A stretch of DNA of 64,000 nucleotides, from contig CAKAKS010000066.1 of assembly GCA_916700875.1 (NCBI GenBank), positions 33,520,990-33,584,989 on the forward strand, written 5' to 3'. The position numbers were made by a program, and so were the translations under genes. Within the stretch, counting starts at the first letter, position 1. Every line of letters starts with the position of its first letter. This DNA comes from Sebastes aleutianus. Taxonomy: Eukaryota; Chordata; Actinopteri; Perciformes; Sebastidae. The notes beneath the pieces were generated by a model that saw only the letters and a list, made by a program, of their open reading frames with translations, was not told the DNA's origin and ran no database searches. Positions 61,592 to 64,000 of this stretch are shown piece after piece.

Positions 61592-63279
61592 TAAAAAATG
61601 CATTATTACTTCCAATAAATGAAGCCTCAGTAGAACTAAAGTAACATGATCTGATAACATCCCATCTTTGGAGTTCAAAGGTCTCCAAAGACTTGTAGAA
61701 ATGTCAGATGTAGCCACAGTCCTGTTTCTGTGTACAACACGATCCGTCTATTAAAACCTATTCTGGACACTCCCAACAGGCACACCGTTTTGTTTAAGCT
61801 GAGCCAAAGGAGAATTATTGTTTTGTAAAATCCCAAAGCCTTTTAGAAGATCAAAGTTCCAAAACATAAATCACATTTCCCTGCAAATCCAACACAACAC
61901 TCATTTTTCTCACCGTAGCACACACACACACGCACACACTGGAAAGCATGCACATACTTACACTCACAATGCACACAAATATCCTTCTAGCTGTGTTTGG
62001 GGGGAAAGGGACATAAGGTCAGTATTTAATACCTCTACGATGAAGAATTCAGTGTGTCAGAGCGTTACCATTAACCAAAAGCCTTTATTTTTCATTTGTA
62101 CTTTACATATTACACAACCTTTCACTTTGTTCAAACCACATCAAAGATGTGTCTTTCGTGTTCTCAACTTCGCTTCCCACCTCCTCTGCCTTTTCATTTC
62201 TCTGCATCGATTCCTTTCAGCACCTTCTCTTTCTCTTCCTTTATTGTTTTGTGCTTCATCTCCGAGGACATCATCTGTATAAGAAGTATAGAAGTGGATC
62301 CGCTATAAGGCCGCTGAAAGGAAGTTATTTTGCAAAGAGATTTACTGCCTGTTTGACCCTAAGGGAGAAGGATGGGGGCATTACGCCCCGGTGCAGGTGT
62401 ATGAATGATTTCTCAGGCTCACCCTCCTTTATATCGAGCGCTGAATAAAAGACTGGCAGGATTTACCTCTTCATCAGATGAGGATTTTAACATCTGAGGG
62501 TAAATGTTCTAAACAATGAAGAGGAATCGAAGATCTCTACTGTCTTTATTCTCTGCCTTTCTTTCTCTGTGCTGGATCAGAGTCATCCCTCAGGCCAACC
62601 CCATTATTGGAGGCAGAGCTTTCCGGAGTAAATCATCTGGTTAATTCCTCGCCTTACTTTCTCACCGCCCGTATTTGTCATCGGCGCTGCTTTGAGGCGT
62701 TGCTCTCTTTGATGATCCAGCCCGGCTGGCTTGTCATGCCGTTTGCCGTGAGACTGACAACAAAAAATTACAGTTGCTAATGATCAGTTATTATGTAGAT
62801 ATAAATACATGTTCCCGTTTTTTTTCAATAGAGACAATTGACTTGTAACAGGTAAATTATAGGGACAGTTCACATGCGGACACGATGTCTGTCAAGGGTT
62901 GTTTGGCAGTTTTCAAAGTAGCTTCTATTATGTTTTTGTTGTGACTCATTGTCATTTAAAAAGGCATTAAATATTTGATTTAGATAATTATCACACTTTT
63001 CTCAAAATTAAAGAAAACTGCCAGTGGATTGGAAAAAAAAAATCTTTGAAATCAGGTCAACCTGAAATTAAAATAGATTTCCACTAAGAAATAAGCATAT
63101 ACTGTATATTGTTAGTGTTTGTTTTGACTTGAGTATACAAGTGGCCAATGTTTTATTTACCAACTTGGAGAACTATTCTTTAATTTATTCAATGTTCTGT
63201 AGGGGGGATTGGGAGAATTTTTGTTCCTGACTTACCAGCCTGGTCTCACCAAATGGCGTATGAATGATGCGCCAGTTTC
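61592..63279. other. unique intergenic block
   Basis: 62440-62800 is repeat-free with GC-balanced sequence and TAATGATCAGTTATTATG near 62777, a possible conserved non-coding element. No gene was recognised. Confidence 0.35.
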
Positions 63280-63700
63280 TGAAGTCATTTTGCATGCTAA
63301 CACAACCGTTACGGCGTTCTTGCTTTTGGCTTTTAATTTCATGCCATTTAGTCTGTAGCCCATTGACTGCAATGTAAACCCATCCGCATGAATATGCTAC
63401 GCACAGAGCTAGCGACGTAGTATAAAAAGCGAGAAAGACTACTTATGGTAGGTTAGATGGGAGGTGTGGACGGGTCAAACAAACACAGAACTTTCACCCA
63501 GGAGACCGGTGTTGGTGTCCCGTGTGAAACCAAAAGTCTTGTTGACTTATTTTGACTTTTGAGACATGTTTTCCGTACTTATGTTACGTTGTTTACTTAT
63601 GTATTTTACTTAGTTTACGTGCTTATTTCAAGCCCAGCCATGATATTTTTTCCTAAACCTTACTAAGTAGTTTTGTTGCCTAAACCTAACTGCAGGCGTT
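63280..63700. mobile_element. interspersed repeat family H, copy 2
   Basis: Shares GGGTCAAACAAAC, GTGTCCCGTGTGAAAC and TTGCCTAAACCTAAC with 38450-38830. Confidence 0.6.
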
Positions 63701-64000
63701 ACCGTAGCTTTGTTGGCTTAAGAACAACTGCAACCGTTTAGCATGAATCCTTAAAAGTTGTGTGCTATTTATATGCCTTTCCATGAGATCACATTGGACT
63801 GACAGTTTTGATAATTCATTGAAAATAATTTGTAATCATTGTTGCCAGATTGGATAGGTTTGTTTCCCATGTGGGAAGTTATTCAGTCCAGCAAGTCAAT
63901 AGTCCAGAGTTCAATAGGCTAGAAGCTGGTAACCAAATGTCATTTAAGATCATTACAACGAAACTGAAGCGTTTTTTTCATATTCAGATTGTCATTTGGT
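63701..64000. other. intergenic DNA, nothing recognised
   Basis: AT-rich end of the window. Confidence 0.4.

Noticed and set aside
61818..62282. 154-codon plus-strand frame
   Set aside because: Contains CA-repeat-derived Thr/His residues and pyrimidine-rich Ser/Leu/Phe; no similarity recognised.

Overview
The window looks like chromosomal DNA of a ray-finned fish, probably a percomorph teleost. It has spliced vertebrate genes with GT-AG introns, a Tc1/mariner element of the fish type, tRNA-derived SINEs, hAT and TTAA-flanked non-autonomous transposons, and many dinucleotide microsatellites. I cannot name the species.

Two protein-coding genes are supported, both on the minus strand. The first is znf703 (NET-family zinc-finger repressor), complete in two exons (46880-46626 and 46049-44559, 581 codons). 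The second is the 5' part of erlin2 (ER lipid-raft SPFH protein): a non-coding first exon ending at 16105 and coding exons at 13950-13844, 13078-12997, 8547-8501, 8289-8228, 6894-6769 and 1090-1032. The gene leaves the window at the left edge. One erlin2 exon, expected between 6769 and 1090 at about 74 nt, could not be found. From memory, znf703 also lies just upstream of erlin2 in the same orientation on human 8p11, so the pairing supports both names.

Layout: 1-16.2 kb is erlin2 with introns full of transposons, including a 1,622-bp Tc1-like element with 213-bp inverted repeats and one frameshift. From 16.3 to 44.5 kb is intergenic DNA: unique, GC-richer blocks that could hold cis-regulatory elements alternate with transposon copies. 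From 44.5 to 47.4 kb is znf703 with a GC-box/CCAAT promoter region. From 47.5 to 64 kb is DNA upstream of znf703, again unique blocks mixed with nested elements. I see no genes there.

Much of what is unusual lies in the repeats. A set of TTAA-flanked elements appears to exchange halves. A ~190-bp module with a perfect DR1 nuclear-receptor motif is shared between a hAT-type and a TTAA-type family. Other repeats carry a perfect estrogen-response palindrome and perfect RFX X-boxes. Several nested insertions with visible target duplications give a relative order of events. I saw no tRNA or rRNA genes outside SINEs, no CRISPR and no viral genes. No wholly new biological system is evident.
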